Positions 9,801 through 17,143 of a DNA stretch of 64,000 nucleotides are shown here, one piece after another. The stretch is from Gardnerella greenwoodii 00703Dmash (GTDB lineage Bacteria > Actinomycetota > Actinomycetes > Actinomycetales > Bifidobacteriaceae): contig NZ_ADEV01000009.1 in the NCBI RefSeq assembly GCF_000263635.1, forward strand, positions 1-64,000, written 5' to 3'. The position numbers and the translations under genes are program-made. The notes beneath the pieces are model-generated. The model made no database searches, was not told the origin of the DNA, and saw nothing but the letters and a program-made list of their open reading frames with translations. The number at the start of each line of letters is the position of its first letter. Positions within the stretch are counted from its first letter, which is position 1.

Positions 9801-12593
9801 GCAACTGAAGTAAAGCTGATTACTTATAAGTCGACTGCTGAAAAAGCTGAAAAAGACAAAGAAACAGCTATGAAAGCAGAAGATCATGGTGTATGGTCTG
9901 TAAAGCTCGATGGTGATAAAGCTAATACAGCTTACGCATATGAAGTTCATTTTGCTGATGGCACAGTGAATGTTTCTGCTGATCCTTATGCGAAAGCTTC
10001 AGTAGTAAACGGTGAACGTTCTGTTGTATTAGCAGATAAAGACGCTGGTAGCGCTGGAAATCGTATGCCAAGCTTTACGAATCCAAGTGACGCAACAATT
10101 GCAGAAATGGATGTTCGTGACTTCTCAATCAATCCAAACTCTGGTATTAGCGATGCTCATCGTGGTAAGTATCTTGGCGTAATAGAAGCAGGTACGAAAA
10201 CTACAGATAAGCATAATGTTTCTGGGTTGGATTATTTGAAGTCTCTTGGTGTCACTCACGTGCAAATCATGCCAATGTATGATTTTGGTTCTGTGAATGA
10301 AACTGGTGACTTGAGCTATGGAAAGCAAGGTGCTCAAAACTGGGGGTATGATCCGCAAAACTACAATGTTCCTGAAGGGTCTTACTCTACGAATCCTGCT
10401 AATCCAACAGCGCGAGTTAAGGAAGCTAAGCAAATGATTGCTGGTCTTCATAAAGCTGGTTTGCGTGTGATTATGGATGTTGTTTACAACCATGTTTATA
10501 GCGCACAAAATCATTCGTTTAACAAGACGGTTCCTGGATACTACTTCCGTTATAAGGATGGCGCTCTGAATGGTAATTCTGGATGCGGTAACGATACTGC
10601 TTCTGAGCGTCAAATGATGCGCAAGTATATTTTAGATTCTGTAAAGTATTGGGCTACGCATTACAACCTTGACGGCTTCCGATTTGATTTGATGGGCTTA
10701 ATTGACCTGAAGACTATGCAGGAAGTGCGTGCTGAGCTTAATAAGATTGATCCTTCAATTATTGTGCTCGGTGAAGGCTGGGATATGAATGAACTGCTTC
10801 CTAAGAGTGATTCTACTATTCAGCCAAATGGCTATAAGATTCCAGGAGTAGCGTTCTTTAACGATTCCTTCCGTGATTCTGTAAAAGGTTCTGTGTTTGG
10901 TGATGCGTCTACTGGTTTTGTAAATGGCAATACAGATAAAGGTGTTAAGGCTTTGCTTGAGCATAATTTGCTTGGTTGCCAATTTGGCACGAGTACTGTT
11001 AAGTGCTCGAATAGTAATGCTGAAACGCACTTTGCTGATGCAGGACAAGTAGTTCAGTATGTTGAAGCTCACGATAACTTGTCGTTGTACGATAAGCTAA
11101 AGGTTTCTGCGCCTAAAGACACTGAAGACGTACGATTGAGGCGAGTAAAGCTTGCAAATTCAATGATTTTGCTTTCTCGTGGCATGCCGTTTATTCAGCT
11201 TGGTCAGGAATTCTTAAGAAGCAAGAACGGTAATTCTAATAGCTACAATGCTGGCGATAAAGACAATGCTCTTGATTGGAATCGTGCTGCTGACAAATCT
11301 GATTCCGTGAACTATTTCAAGGGATTGTTGAAGCTACGCAAGAGCATTAAATCTCTTCGTGATTTTGATTATGCAACAATTAACAAGAACATGAAGATGA
11401 TTGATGGCACTCCTGATGGTGTAATTGCTTACACGCTTAAAGATGCAGATAAGCAGTACGTTGTAGTGTTCAATGCTAATAATGCTGAAACTCAAGTAAA
11501 GATTCCAGCAGGAAAGTATTCTGCTCTTGTTGCTAATGGCAAAGTTAATGATGGTGCTCAAGAGGCTAATGTTTCTGCTGACGGAACATATAAGGTTGCT
11601 GCTCTTTCGACTGCTGTGTTGCTTAATGCTGAAAAGAAGAGTGAGCCTGTGACTCCTGTAACTCCTACACCTCAACCGCCTGCTCCAGGCCCACAGCCTC
11701 AGCCTCAGCCAGCTCCTGGTCCTGTAAATCCTCAGCCGGCGCCTCAGCCAGCTCCTGTAAATCCTCAGCCTGCTCCGGTGAATCCTCAGCCTGCTCCGGT
11801 GAATCCTCAGTCTGGTTCTGGAACTCAACATGGATCGCAGCAACCTTCTGTAGAAACTCATAATACTCAGCAAGGTAATCCTCAGACGGAGAATACTCAG
11901 CAAGGAAATACGCAGCCTTCAGTTAAAAATAAGCATGAGTCTGCTCCTGCTAATAAGACTCCAGAGCATGTTAATTCTGAAGATACTGCTAAATCCGAAA
12001 ACACTGGAAAGACTGGAAAAACTGAGAAGCCTGCTCAGGTTGAGAATCATGCTCAAAAGGCTGAGACTTCCACTTCAGCACCAGATCCATCTGCTCCAGC
12101 TCCTGAAGCTCCTGTAACTGTTAAGCAGCTTAAGCCAGAATTAAAGGGCACGCTTACTGTAGGTAGCAATGATGTTGCAACAGCCGGTGTTGTGAACAAT
12201 GTGAGTATTCATGTTGTAAACAGTGAATTTACCGAACGATTGAAGAAAGACGGTGTAGTTTATGCATACGCATACATTTACTCCTCTCCTCGCTTACTTA
12301 AGAGCGCAAATGGTTCTAAGTATGTAACTGTTCGAATGGTAAATGGTGTTCCTCAGTTTGACGCAATCTTCCCAGCAGGATATTCCGGAAAGCATACAGT
12401 TGTGTTGATTGATGATCATGGTAATCAAGTTGCATGGACGTACATAACCGTTCTAAATAACGATATTGTTAAAAAATCGCAAGAATTAAGCGCTACAGGT
12501 AGCAGCATAATTCAGATTGTATTTATTTGTGCAATATTGTTGGTCGTGGCTAGTGCGTCCTTTATTAAAGTAAAGCGAAATAAGAATATATAA
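6816..12593 (+). CDS. Cell-surface amylopullulanase (GH13_32 + CBMs + GH13_14)
   Basis: A 1,925-residue secreted enzyme predicted to cut both alpha-1,4 and alpha-1,6 links of glycogen, starch and pullulan. The ATG at 6816 is chosen because GGAGGAAAGG lies just before it, while the in-frame ATG at 6792 has no ribosome site. Order of parts: signal peptide (1-36); amylase domain (about 50-510) with D231, E270 and D337; CBM25/26-like (535-630); two CBM41-like modules (636-745, 752-865); an Ig-like region; CBM48 (971-1080); pullulanase domain with NWGYDP near 1174, D1291, E1320 and D1420; a Pro/Gln then Lys/Glu-rich linker; a beta domain; LSATGS; membrane helix; basic tail. The two-catalytic-domain plan matches bifidobacterial ApuB. 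As in the upstream amylase, the amylase half has NWD in region IV, while the pullulanase half keeps AHD. Confidence 0.93.
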   Translation: MSHRRHFASKMVAVVASVAMLVTGFAVTISANAATSGESSNSKETSSNVTLKGKGVIVTAFQQNWKSIAQECEQTYGPEGVKYVQISPSQDHIKGKAWWTSYQPVSYKLDSKLGTEAEFKDMIKTCKAKGVGIIADAVINHMAGADNKDKVGVGGSKYDVSTQTFEDAGYKKDDFHQDNRNIEHYNNAEEVWNRRLVGLLDLDTSKPHVQQVLGKYFADLLKLGVAGFRVDAVKHISTEDMRGIKASAIKQYNESVEDSKKINDIWWMQETIGNPSEAQQIQPAAHLNEGEVNEFGYSYQLMQSFKGSLMKASKPLNKIQDGMVKSDKAAIFVTNWDTERGNSVLTYKDGRRYTLANAFMLAWPYGTPNVYSGYKFDKNDDGAPGATETSIPEVTCGANSKWQCTQRWTSIRGMIGFYNAVQGAKVTNWQDDGDNNIAFSREKKGFLAINNSLDEKEVSYKTDLPDGEYCNVYAAGDCSKTVKVEKGEVKTKIGAREAVVLHVDATKANHPKGSATDPSDPKYGEEKPDAGMPEDPTTTIYFKPDEKFKDKKVYVHYGIGSSWTQAPGDEMKKACDGWYKKTIRTNGKAYEAVFNDGNGYWYHEGDNNNFKIPAHTDSYVAQDHKGSVGVNPCPVAYNPKTTVRIHYAQKVSDTRNIGVYLWGKDKDGKDLPGAWHEFNGSDKFGKVFETTVDGSFENKSLSFITTTKDWNKDGGDRAIENCASGLAEAWVTGGTGTTQFAAPDNLKKKPKELKVTVHYRRNAGDYEGWNMWTWNDGTGGTARYFTSHDDYGKVATFTAKNDAGIDSVGFKVRKSTPNNAWDKQDPSDRSIPNNAIKLDPNDPNKGSVEVWLMQDDMTVYLNATMPQLTAHVMSADIAGLKKLAVKVSGDVSSVKDSDVTLLDASENPAKTVELNSVKANGSEITIETKNELNIKHKYELSIKGLAKDIKLSASSKTGASVIRTDEFDKKYAYTGDDLGAVYSASSTTFKLWAPTATEVKLITYKSTAEKAEKDKETAMKAEDHGVWSVKLDGDKANTAYAYEVHFADGTVNVSADPYAKASVVNGERSVVLADKDAGSAGNRMPSFTNPSDATIAEMDVRDFSINPNSGISDAHRGKYLGVIEAGTKTTDKHNVSGLDYLKSLGVTHVQIMPMYDFGSVNETGDLSYGKQGAQNWGYDPQNYNVPEGSYSTNPANPTARVKEAKQMIAGLHKAGLRVIMDVVYNHVYSAQNHSFNKTVPGYYFRYKDGALNGNSGCGNDTASERQMMRKYILDSVKYWATHYNLDGFRFDLMGLIDLKTMQEVRAELNKIDPSIIVLGEGWDMNELLPKSDSTIQPNGYKIPGVAFFNDSFRDSVKGSVFGDASTGFVNGNTDKGVKALLEHNLLGCQFGTSTVKCSNSNAETHFADAGQVVQYVEAHDNLSLYDKLKVSAPKDTEDVRLRRVKLANSMILLSRGMPFIQLGQEFLRSKNGNSNSYNAGDKDNALDWNRAADKSDSVNYFKGLLKLRKSIKSLRDFDYATINKNMKMIDGTPDGVIAYTLKDADKQYVVVFNANNAETQVKIPAGKYSALVANGKVNDGAQEANVSADGTYKVAALSTAVLLNAEKKSEPVTPVTPTPQPPAPGPQPQPQPAPGPVNPQPAPQPAPVNPQPAPVNPQPAPVNPQSGSGTQHGSQQPSVETHNTQQGNPQTENTQQGNTQPSVKNKHESAPANKTPEHVNSEDTAKSENTGKTGKTEKPAQVENHAQKAETSTSAPDPSAPAPEAPVTVKQLKPELKGTLTVGSNDVATAGVVNNVSIHVVNSEFTERLKKDGVVYAYAYIYSSPRLLKSANGSKYVTVRMVNGVPQFDAIFPAGYSGKHTVVLIDDHGNQVAWTYITVLNNDIVKKSQELSATGSSIIQIVFICAILLVVASASFIKVKRNKNI
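11722..11812 (+). repeat. In-frame Pro-Gln-Pro-Ala-Pro tandem repeats in the linker
   Basis: Imperfect 21-bp units encode repeated PQPAPVN, followed by ENTQQGN repeats. They form the extended linker between the pullulanase domain and the C-terminal anchor. Copy number is likely to vary between strains. Confidence 0.6.
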
Positions 12594-12633
12594 AAGAAGG
12601 TATAGAATCAAAAAGTATATTAAGCTTGAGCTA

Positions 12634-12655
12634 ATTATGCAAGTACTTGCATAAT
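12634..12655. promoter_or_regulatory. 22-bp perfect palindrome, candidate operator
   Basis: ATTATGCAAG-TA-CTTGCATAAT, perfectly self-complementary, lies 21 nt before the ATG at 12676 in the 82-nt gap after the amylopullulanase gene. With no loop it is better read as a dimeric protein site than as a hairpin. The cognate regulator is unknown. Confidence 0.45.
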
Positions 12656-12675
12656 GCTGTGAGAAAGAAGAACGT

Positions 12676-14421
12676 ATGTTTTGCATCAACTGTGGAGCTT
12701 TAATTAAGGATAATACACGGTTCTGTTCTCGTTGTGGAGCAGCTGTTAATGCTTCTGCAGAAAATGATCAGCAGAACAATACGCAGAATCAGCAGAGTTC
12801 TCAGAATCAGCAGAGTTCTCAGAATCAGCAAAGTATGCGTAACAACATGCCTCAAGCTTACAAAGCTGAGCCGTATAATGCTAATGCTGCAGCATCAGCC
12901 ACTTATACGGCATCAGCTATTCCTTCGTCTTCTCGCGGTGGCGGCCTATTTTCTGGATTTGATGTTTTTTCAAATGAGGAATTAAAGGATAAAAGAAATA
13001 TAGTTCTTTCTATTACAATAGTTATATCTTTTATTCTTTCTTGTATTTTTGGCTGCTTAATTTGGGATTTTATTCATCCGGGTCAAATTCCTTATTCAAA
13101 GCTTCGCAGTGAGCTTACTCAATCGCACAAGTATGAAGATTATACGCTAAAAATTGTTAATTCCGACGTTTCTCAATATCCGCACGTTAAATTGTACTTT
13201 TCTCTTACGGATAGCAGTGGAAAAGCGCTTGAAATTGACTCTCCAACTGCTGCAATTCGCGAAAAAATTGGTGGCGGCAAAGAAGTAGAACGCCTTATTC
13301 ATAAGGTTGAGCGAATTAAAGACAATCAAGGTGTTAATTACGAGATTCTTCTTGATAAATCTGGCTCAATGGATTCTTCAATCGACACTATGAAGAAAAC
13401 AATGAGTGATTTTGTGCGCAATCTCAACTATAAGGTTGGAGATAAAGGAGAGCTTATATCTTTCGATAGCTACCTCATGTATATGGCAACATACACAAAC
13501 GATAAAAATCGACTTCTTACAGGTATCGATAATATGACACCTTACGGAATGACTGCCTTGTATGATGCTCTATACACTGGTGTTACTAATGCTTCAAACC
13601 ATCCAGGCTTTAACTGTGTTATTGCTTTTACAGACGGTTTGGATAATGAAAGCACTCATACTGCGGATGAGGTTATTGCGCTCGCAAAAGAAAAGGGAAT
13701 ACCAGTTTATTTGATTGGTACAACTGATGCTGATTCTAGCGTATTGCAAAATATTGCAAACGAAACAAACGGCTACTTCTGGGATATTAATTCTATTTCA
13801 GATATGAAAGATGTAATGAATAGAATTAGAGTTAATCAAGATAATGTTTATTGCCTTGAATACGATTCTGATTCCTCAACAAATCCTTATGTTGATCGTG
13901 TAGTTTCTGCTTTGCTTGCAGATTCGAAGAATCATAAGTCTGGTGGAATTGGTGACGATTTAGCGTTTAAGCCAGTGAAGAGGAAGACTTATAAGAAGAG
14001 TGGTTCTCGTTTTGTTCTTCATAAGGGAGATGTAACTTGGACCGAAGCTAATAGTGCATGCATGCAAGATGGCGGATACTTAGTAACTCTTACAGACAAG
14101 AGTAAGGAAACTAAGGTTATAAATATGGCTAAGAAGGAAGGTGTCAAGTATGTGTGGATTGGCGGTTACACCTCTCAGCGCGAAAATGGTGACGTGTATG
14201 CACACTGGGTTACTGGTGAAAAAGTAAAGTATCAAAATTGGTTGCCGGGTGAGCCAAGTCGAAATGATAAAGATGGTGAACCTGAGTTTTATCTTATGCT
14301 TTGGAGATTAAATGACGAATGGTCTTGGAACGATCAGCGCGACAACCTATTTACAAATCCTACACTGCGCAAAACATTTAGCGGTAAGACAGGCTACGTG
14401 TGCGAAGTGAATAAATACTAA
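12676..14421 (+). CDS. Zinc-ribbon / TM / von Willebrand A / C-type lectin protein
   Basis: A 581-residue predicted membrane protein of unknown function. An N-terminal zinc ribbon has two CxxC knuckles (C3/C6 and C17/C20). A Gln/Asn/Ser-rich linker with tandem SSQNQQ repeats follows, then a membrane helix (about 107-131). The C-terminal part would lie outside the membrane. It has a vWA domain (about 215-400) with the metal-site motif DKSGS near 226, a downstream Thr in GMTALYD and FTDGLDNE. A C-type lectin-like domain (about 450-581) carries WIGG, NWLPGEPS and WND. A cytoplasmic zinc ribbon tied to an external ligand-binding tip suggests sensing or adhesion, but this is inference. The start follows GAAAGAAGAACGT. 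Its neighbours are the amylopullulanase and a GH3 enzyme. Confidence 0.8.
   Translation: MFCINCGALIKDNTRFCSRCGAAVNASAENDQQNNTQNQQSSQNQQSSQNQQSMRNNMPQAYKAEPYNANAAASATYTASAIPSSSRGGGLFSGFDVFSNEELKDKRNIVLSITIVISFILSCIFGCLIWDFIHPGQIPYSKLRSELTQSHKYEDYTLKIVNSDVSQYPHVKLYFSLTDSSGKALEIDSPTAAIREKIGGGKEVERLIHKVERIKDNQGVNYEILLDKSGSMDSSIDTMKKTMSDFVRNLNYKVGDKGELISFDSYLMYMATYTNDKNRLLTGIDNMTPYGMTALYDALYTGVTNASNHPGFNCVIAFTDGLDNESTHTADEVIALAKEKGIPVYLIGTTDADSSVLQNIANETNGYFWDINSISDMKDVMNRIRVNQDNVYCLEYDSDSSTNPYVDRVVSALLADSKNHKSGGIGDDLAFKPVKRKTYKKSGSRFVLHKGDVTWTEANSACMQDGGYLVTLTDKSKETKVINMAKKEGVKYVWIGGYTSQRENGDVYAHWVTGEKVKYQNWLPGEPSRNDKDGEPEFYLMLWRLNDEWSWNDQRDNLFTNPTLRKTFSGKTGYVCEVNKY
12781..12832 (+). repeat. In-frame 18-bp tandem repeat
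   Basis: The unit CAGAATCAGCAGAGTTCT occurs about three times in a row and encodes NQQSSQ repeats in the cytoplasmic linker of the zinc-ribbon/vWA protein. Confidence 0.6.
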
Positions 14422-14470
14422 TAAATAATTTCAATAGTATTTTTATTATTAGTGAATTAGGGGAAAGCTT

Positions 14471-15871
14471 ATGCGTAAGCAACAGCCGCGTAAATTGCAA
14501 AGCGTGCCGCATACTGTAACTGGTCGCACAGTACAGTATAGGGGTGCATTGCATAATCAGCGAGTAGAAAAAGTTGCGTCGAGGAATCATTTCGCTTCTA
14601 TTTTTGCGATTATTATTGCGGTTGCTTTAATAGCAGTGTCTATGTGTGCTGCAGTACATGTTATGCGCTCGCAATTCTTTAGCCATTCTAATAGAACTGC
14701 TATTAAGAGTCCTAAAGAGTTAGCAATAGAAGCAGAAAAGCGCGAGGCTTTAATTAAAGCTCATAAAAAGCTGGCTCGTAGGGGAGTTGATTCCAATAGC
14801 GCAGAAGTTAGAAGCGTGCTTTCAAAAATGTCTCTTGAAGATAAAGTTGCGCAAATGTTTGTTGTAAAACCTGAGGAATTAGTTGGCATAAACTGGACTG
14901 TAACTTCTTCTGGAGCACAAATGCAGCAGACTTTTAACTCCTTGCCTGTTGGCGGAATAATGTATACGAGAGAAAATATTCAAAGTCCTGAACAGACTAA
15001 AAGTATGATTTCTAAATTGCAAGAAATGAGTAATGCTCGTGTATCATTGCCTGCAATTGTCAGCGTTGATGAAGAGGGTGGAACTGTTGCAAGAGTTAGT
15101 TCTAATCCTCAAATGGGAGTGAATACTTCTCCTAATATGAGAGATATTGGCGTTACTAAGAAAATGCGTAAAGCTTATAAAGCTGGAGCATATATTGGTA
15201 AATATCTCCATGATTTTGGCTTTAATGTTGATTTTGCCCCTGTTGCAGATGTGCTAACTAATCCAGATAATAATCTTATGAAAAAGCGCTCATTTGGTTC
15301 TAGCCCAAAGCTTGTGGCTAGTATGACTGACGCGTTTACGGATGGTTTGCAAGAAAATCATGTTTTTGCTACGTATAAGCATTTTCCTGGTCATGGCTCA
15401 ACTTTTGAAGATTCTCACAAAGGTACTACAGTTTCGAATCAAACTCCATTTTCTTTAAGAAAAGTAGATTTAGTTCCATTCAAAGATGCTGTAGATACTG
15501 GCGTTAAGTTTATTATGGTTAGTCATGTGTCGTATCCGAAGATTACGGGAGATGATACTCCAGCTAGTATGTCGGAAATGATTGTTACAGGTTTAGCTCG
15601 TAAAAAGCTTGGCTATAACGGTATTCTGATTTCTGATTCTTTAGGAATGGGAGCAATATCTTTACGTTATGCTCCTTCAAGCGCTGCAATTACTGGGATT
15701 AAAGCAGGTCTTGATATGTTACTTTCTCCTGCAAATTTGCGTCAGGCTTACTATTCTGTTGTTAATGCTGTTCGTAGAGGAGAAATCCCTGAGTCTAGAA
15801 TTGATGATTCTGTAAAACGAATTATTGCTGTAAAATTGCAGATTGCTAAATATCAAAAACTTTCTAAATAG
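14471..15871 (+). CDS. GH3 beta-N-acetylhexosaminidase (NagZ-like), membrane-anchored
   Basis: Predicted to release N-acetylglucosamine from peptidoglycan or glycan fragments. The 466-residue protein has a basic N-terminus and one membrane helix (about 38-62), so the catalytic domain (about 110-455) faces outwards. The GH3 NagZ signatures are present: KHFPGHGSTFEDSH near 303, whose His acts in the general acid/base pair of this subgroup, and ISDSLGMGAI with the nucleophile D389. The single-domain length fits NagZ rather than a two-domain beta-glucosidase. It starts 50 nt after the vWA/lectin gene, on the same strand and with no terminator between them, so the two may be co-transcribed. The ribosome site is AGGGGAAAG. 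Confidence 0.85.
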   Translation: MRKQQPRKLQSVPHTVTGRTVQYRGALHNQRVEKVASRNHFASIFAIIIAVALIAVSMCAAVHVMRSQFFSHSNRTAIKSPKELAIEAEKREALIKAHKKLARRGVDSNSAEVRSVLSKMSLEDKVAQMFVVKPEELVGINWTVTSSGAQMQQTFNSLPVGGIMYTRENIQSPEQTKSMISKLQEMSNARVSLPAIVSVDEEGGTVARVSSNPQMGVNTSPNMRDIGVTKKMRKAYKAGAYIGKYLHDFGFNVDFAPVADVLTNPDNNLMKKRSFGSSPKLVASMTDAFTDGLQENHVFATYKHFPGHGSTFEDSHKGTTVSNQTPFSLRKVDLVPFKDAVDTGVKFIMVSHVSYPKITGDDTPASMSEMIVTGLARKKLGYNGILISDSLGMGAISLRYAPSSAAITGIKAGLDMLLSPANLRQAYYSVVNAVRRGEIPESRIDDSVKRIIAVKLQIAKYQKLSK

Positions 15872-15955
15872 CAAACGAATTACTGATAATTACCGATAAT
15901 TACTAAGAATAACTAAGAATTCTAATAATATTTTCCGTTTGTGCGCGTGTTGTGT

Positions 15956-15984
15956 TTGCATTTGTACTTTCATGGTGTTAGCAT
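15956..15984 (+). promoter_or_regulatory. Promoter of the Trp-leader/ECF transporter operon
   Basis: -35 TTGCAT, 17-nt spacer, -10 TAGCAT, about 85 nt before the leader-peptide ATG. Just upstream (15885-15930) the DNA carries short direct repeats of GATAATTAC type that I cannot interpret. Confidence 0.55.
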
Positions 15985-16070
15985 CATTTCAACACAAACG
16001 AATATCGAATATTTCGGTTGAGGTTTGTGCGTTAACCACAGCTAGTTAATGAGTTTAGGAGGCAGTCATC

Positions 16071-16175
16071 ATGCGTAACATGAACATGAATGCTGAATCT
16101 ATGAATACTCTTAACGCTGCTCGTATGTGGTGGTGGCAGTCTTCTCTTTGGCGTGAGTTTACTCTGAAGTTTTAG
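16071..16175 (+). CDS. Tryptophan-rich attenuation leader peptide
   Basis: A 34-residue peptide with an AGGAGG ribosome site. It contains three adjacent Trp codons at 16128-16136 within ARMWWWQ, and a fourth Trp at 16149. It ends 25 nt before a strong terminator hairpin. This is the plan of a trp-type transcription attenuator: a ribosome stalled at the Trp run when charged tRNA-Trp is scarce prevents terminator formation. A segment just after the Trp codons (16139-16145, GTCTTCT) is complementary to 16197-16203, which overlaps the left arm of the terminator and could form the antiterminator. Another small hairpin, AAGCT/AGCTT, lies at 16176-16194. The downstream gene is a transporter rather than a biosynthetic operon. 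Confidence 0.88.
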   Translation: MRNMNMNAESMNTLNAARMWWWQSSLWREFTLKF

Positions 16176-16200
16176 AAGCTGCATATAAAAGCTTGTAGAA

Positions 16201-16230
16201 GACCTCCGGGGTAAGCCCGGGGGTCTTTTT
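16201..16230 (+). terminator. Attenuator terminator
   Basis: 10-bp stem GACCTCCGGG/CCCGGGGGTC with one G-T wobble, loop GTAAG and five T. It lies between the Trp leader peptide and the ECF S-component gene. Confidence 0.9.
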
Positions 16231-16338
16231 GTATACAAGCTTAAATTTAAAAAATAACCAAGTCACAAATCACAAACCACAACAAAATATTCGATAGCTT
16301 TATATGAATAATATAAAGCCCAAATAAGGAGAGAAATC

Positions 16339-16965
16339 ATGGCTCAAGAAATTAACGAAACCGTTAAGGAAGCTTATAACAATGGTGCAAACGCAACTAC
16401 AGATGCTGCAGCTGTAATGATGCAAAATGTAAAAGTTAAGAATCACGCATTAGATATTACTTCGTTAGTTTTAGTTGCAGTACTTTTTGCAGCAGGATGT
16501 ATTCTTGACTTTACTGTTGCAAAATCTCTTTCTATTGGAAATATTCAGCCTGAGTTTGTTATTGCTTCGTTCTGCTTGTCAATTTTGCTCGTTAGGCCGA
16601 AGATTTACCAGGGAGCTATTATTGGTGCTCTTGCAGCAACATTAATTCAATTTAATACTTCAATTCCATTCCTTGAGTATGCTTGCGATATTCCAGCTGC
16701 AATCATTATGACTGCAATATTAATTGGTTATATTCGCGTGTTCCCAAAGGATGCAGCTCGTAAAGTAAGCGTATTCCCATTCATCTCTACTTTTATTACG
16801 ACTGTAATTTCTGGTTGCATTTTTGCTCTTATTGCTGCTTTCTTCATTCTTCACTCTCCAAATATGGTAATGGTGATGCTTCCAATTATTTTGGGTACAG
16901 CAGTATTTAATGCGATTGTTGTTGAAGTACTTTACACTCCGTTGAAGATTGTATTGCATAAGTAA
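16339..16965 (+). CDS. ECF transporter S component, predicted tryptophan-specific
   Basis: A substrate-binding membrane subunit for an energy-coupling-factor importer. The 208 residues include a polar N-terminus of about 40 residues and then about five to six hydrophobic helices, the size and layout of S components. The start follows AAGGAG. Specificity is inferred from context: the gene lies directly behind a leader peptide with a WWW run and a terminator, so it should be expressed when tryptophan is scarce. A dedicated double ATPase and EcfT follow. The protein contains no tryptophan. Bacterial TrpP-type transporters are the likely functional counterpart, but I cannot confirm homology by eye. 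Confidence 0.75.
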   Translation: MAQEINETVKEAYNNGANATTDAAAVMMQNVKVKNHALDITSLVLVAVLFAAGCILDFTVAKSLSIGNIQPEFVIASFCLSILLVRPKIYQGAIIGALAATLIQFNTSIPFLEYACDIPAAIIMTAILIGYIRVFPKDAARKVSVFPFISTFITTVISGCIFALIAAFFILHSPNMVMVMLPIILGTAVFNAIVVEVLYTPLKIVLHK

Positions 16966-17063
16966 ATCAATTTTTATACAAATTATTTTGCATAAAATGT
17001 GTTTTTATTGCACTTAGTATGCATGAATGATTGCAGTGTATAGAAAAATAAAGGTATAAAAGT

Positions 17064-17100
17064 AAGTTGATGCCAGTCGTATTGCGATTGGCATCAACTT
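17064..17100. other. 16-bp stem-loop between S component and ATPase genes
   Basis: Arms 17064-17079 and 17085-17100 pair along 16 bp with one wobble; the loop is TATTG. There is no T-run on the plus strand. It may terminate weakly, protect the upstream mRNA end or set subunit ratios. It is the only notable element in the 178-nt gap. Confidence 0.55.
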
Positions 17101-17143
17101 GCATGTTGGTAAATAGTTTGAGTTTGATTGGTGTGTTACAGTT

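Noticed and set aside
11722-11960. Regular repeats as a possible CRISPR or minisatellite
   Set aside because: The repeats are in frame and encode the Pro/Gln-rich linker of the amylopullulanase, without unique spacers.
13900-14421. C-type lectin domain as a diversity-generating retroelement target
   Set aside because: No reverse transcriptase, template repeat or accessory gene is visible in the window, and the domain looks like a canonical Lectin_C fold.
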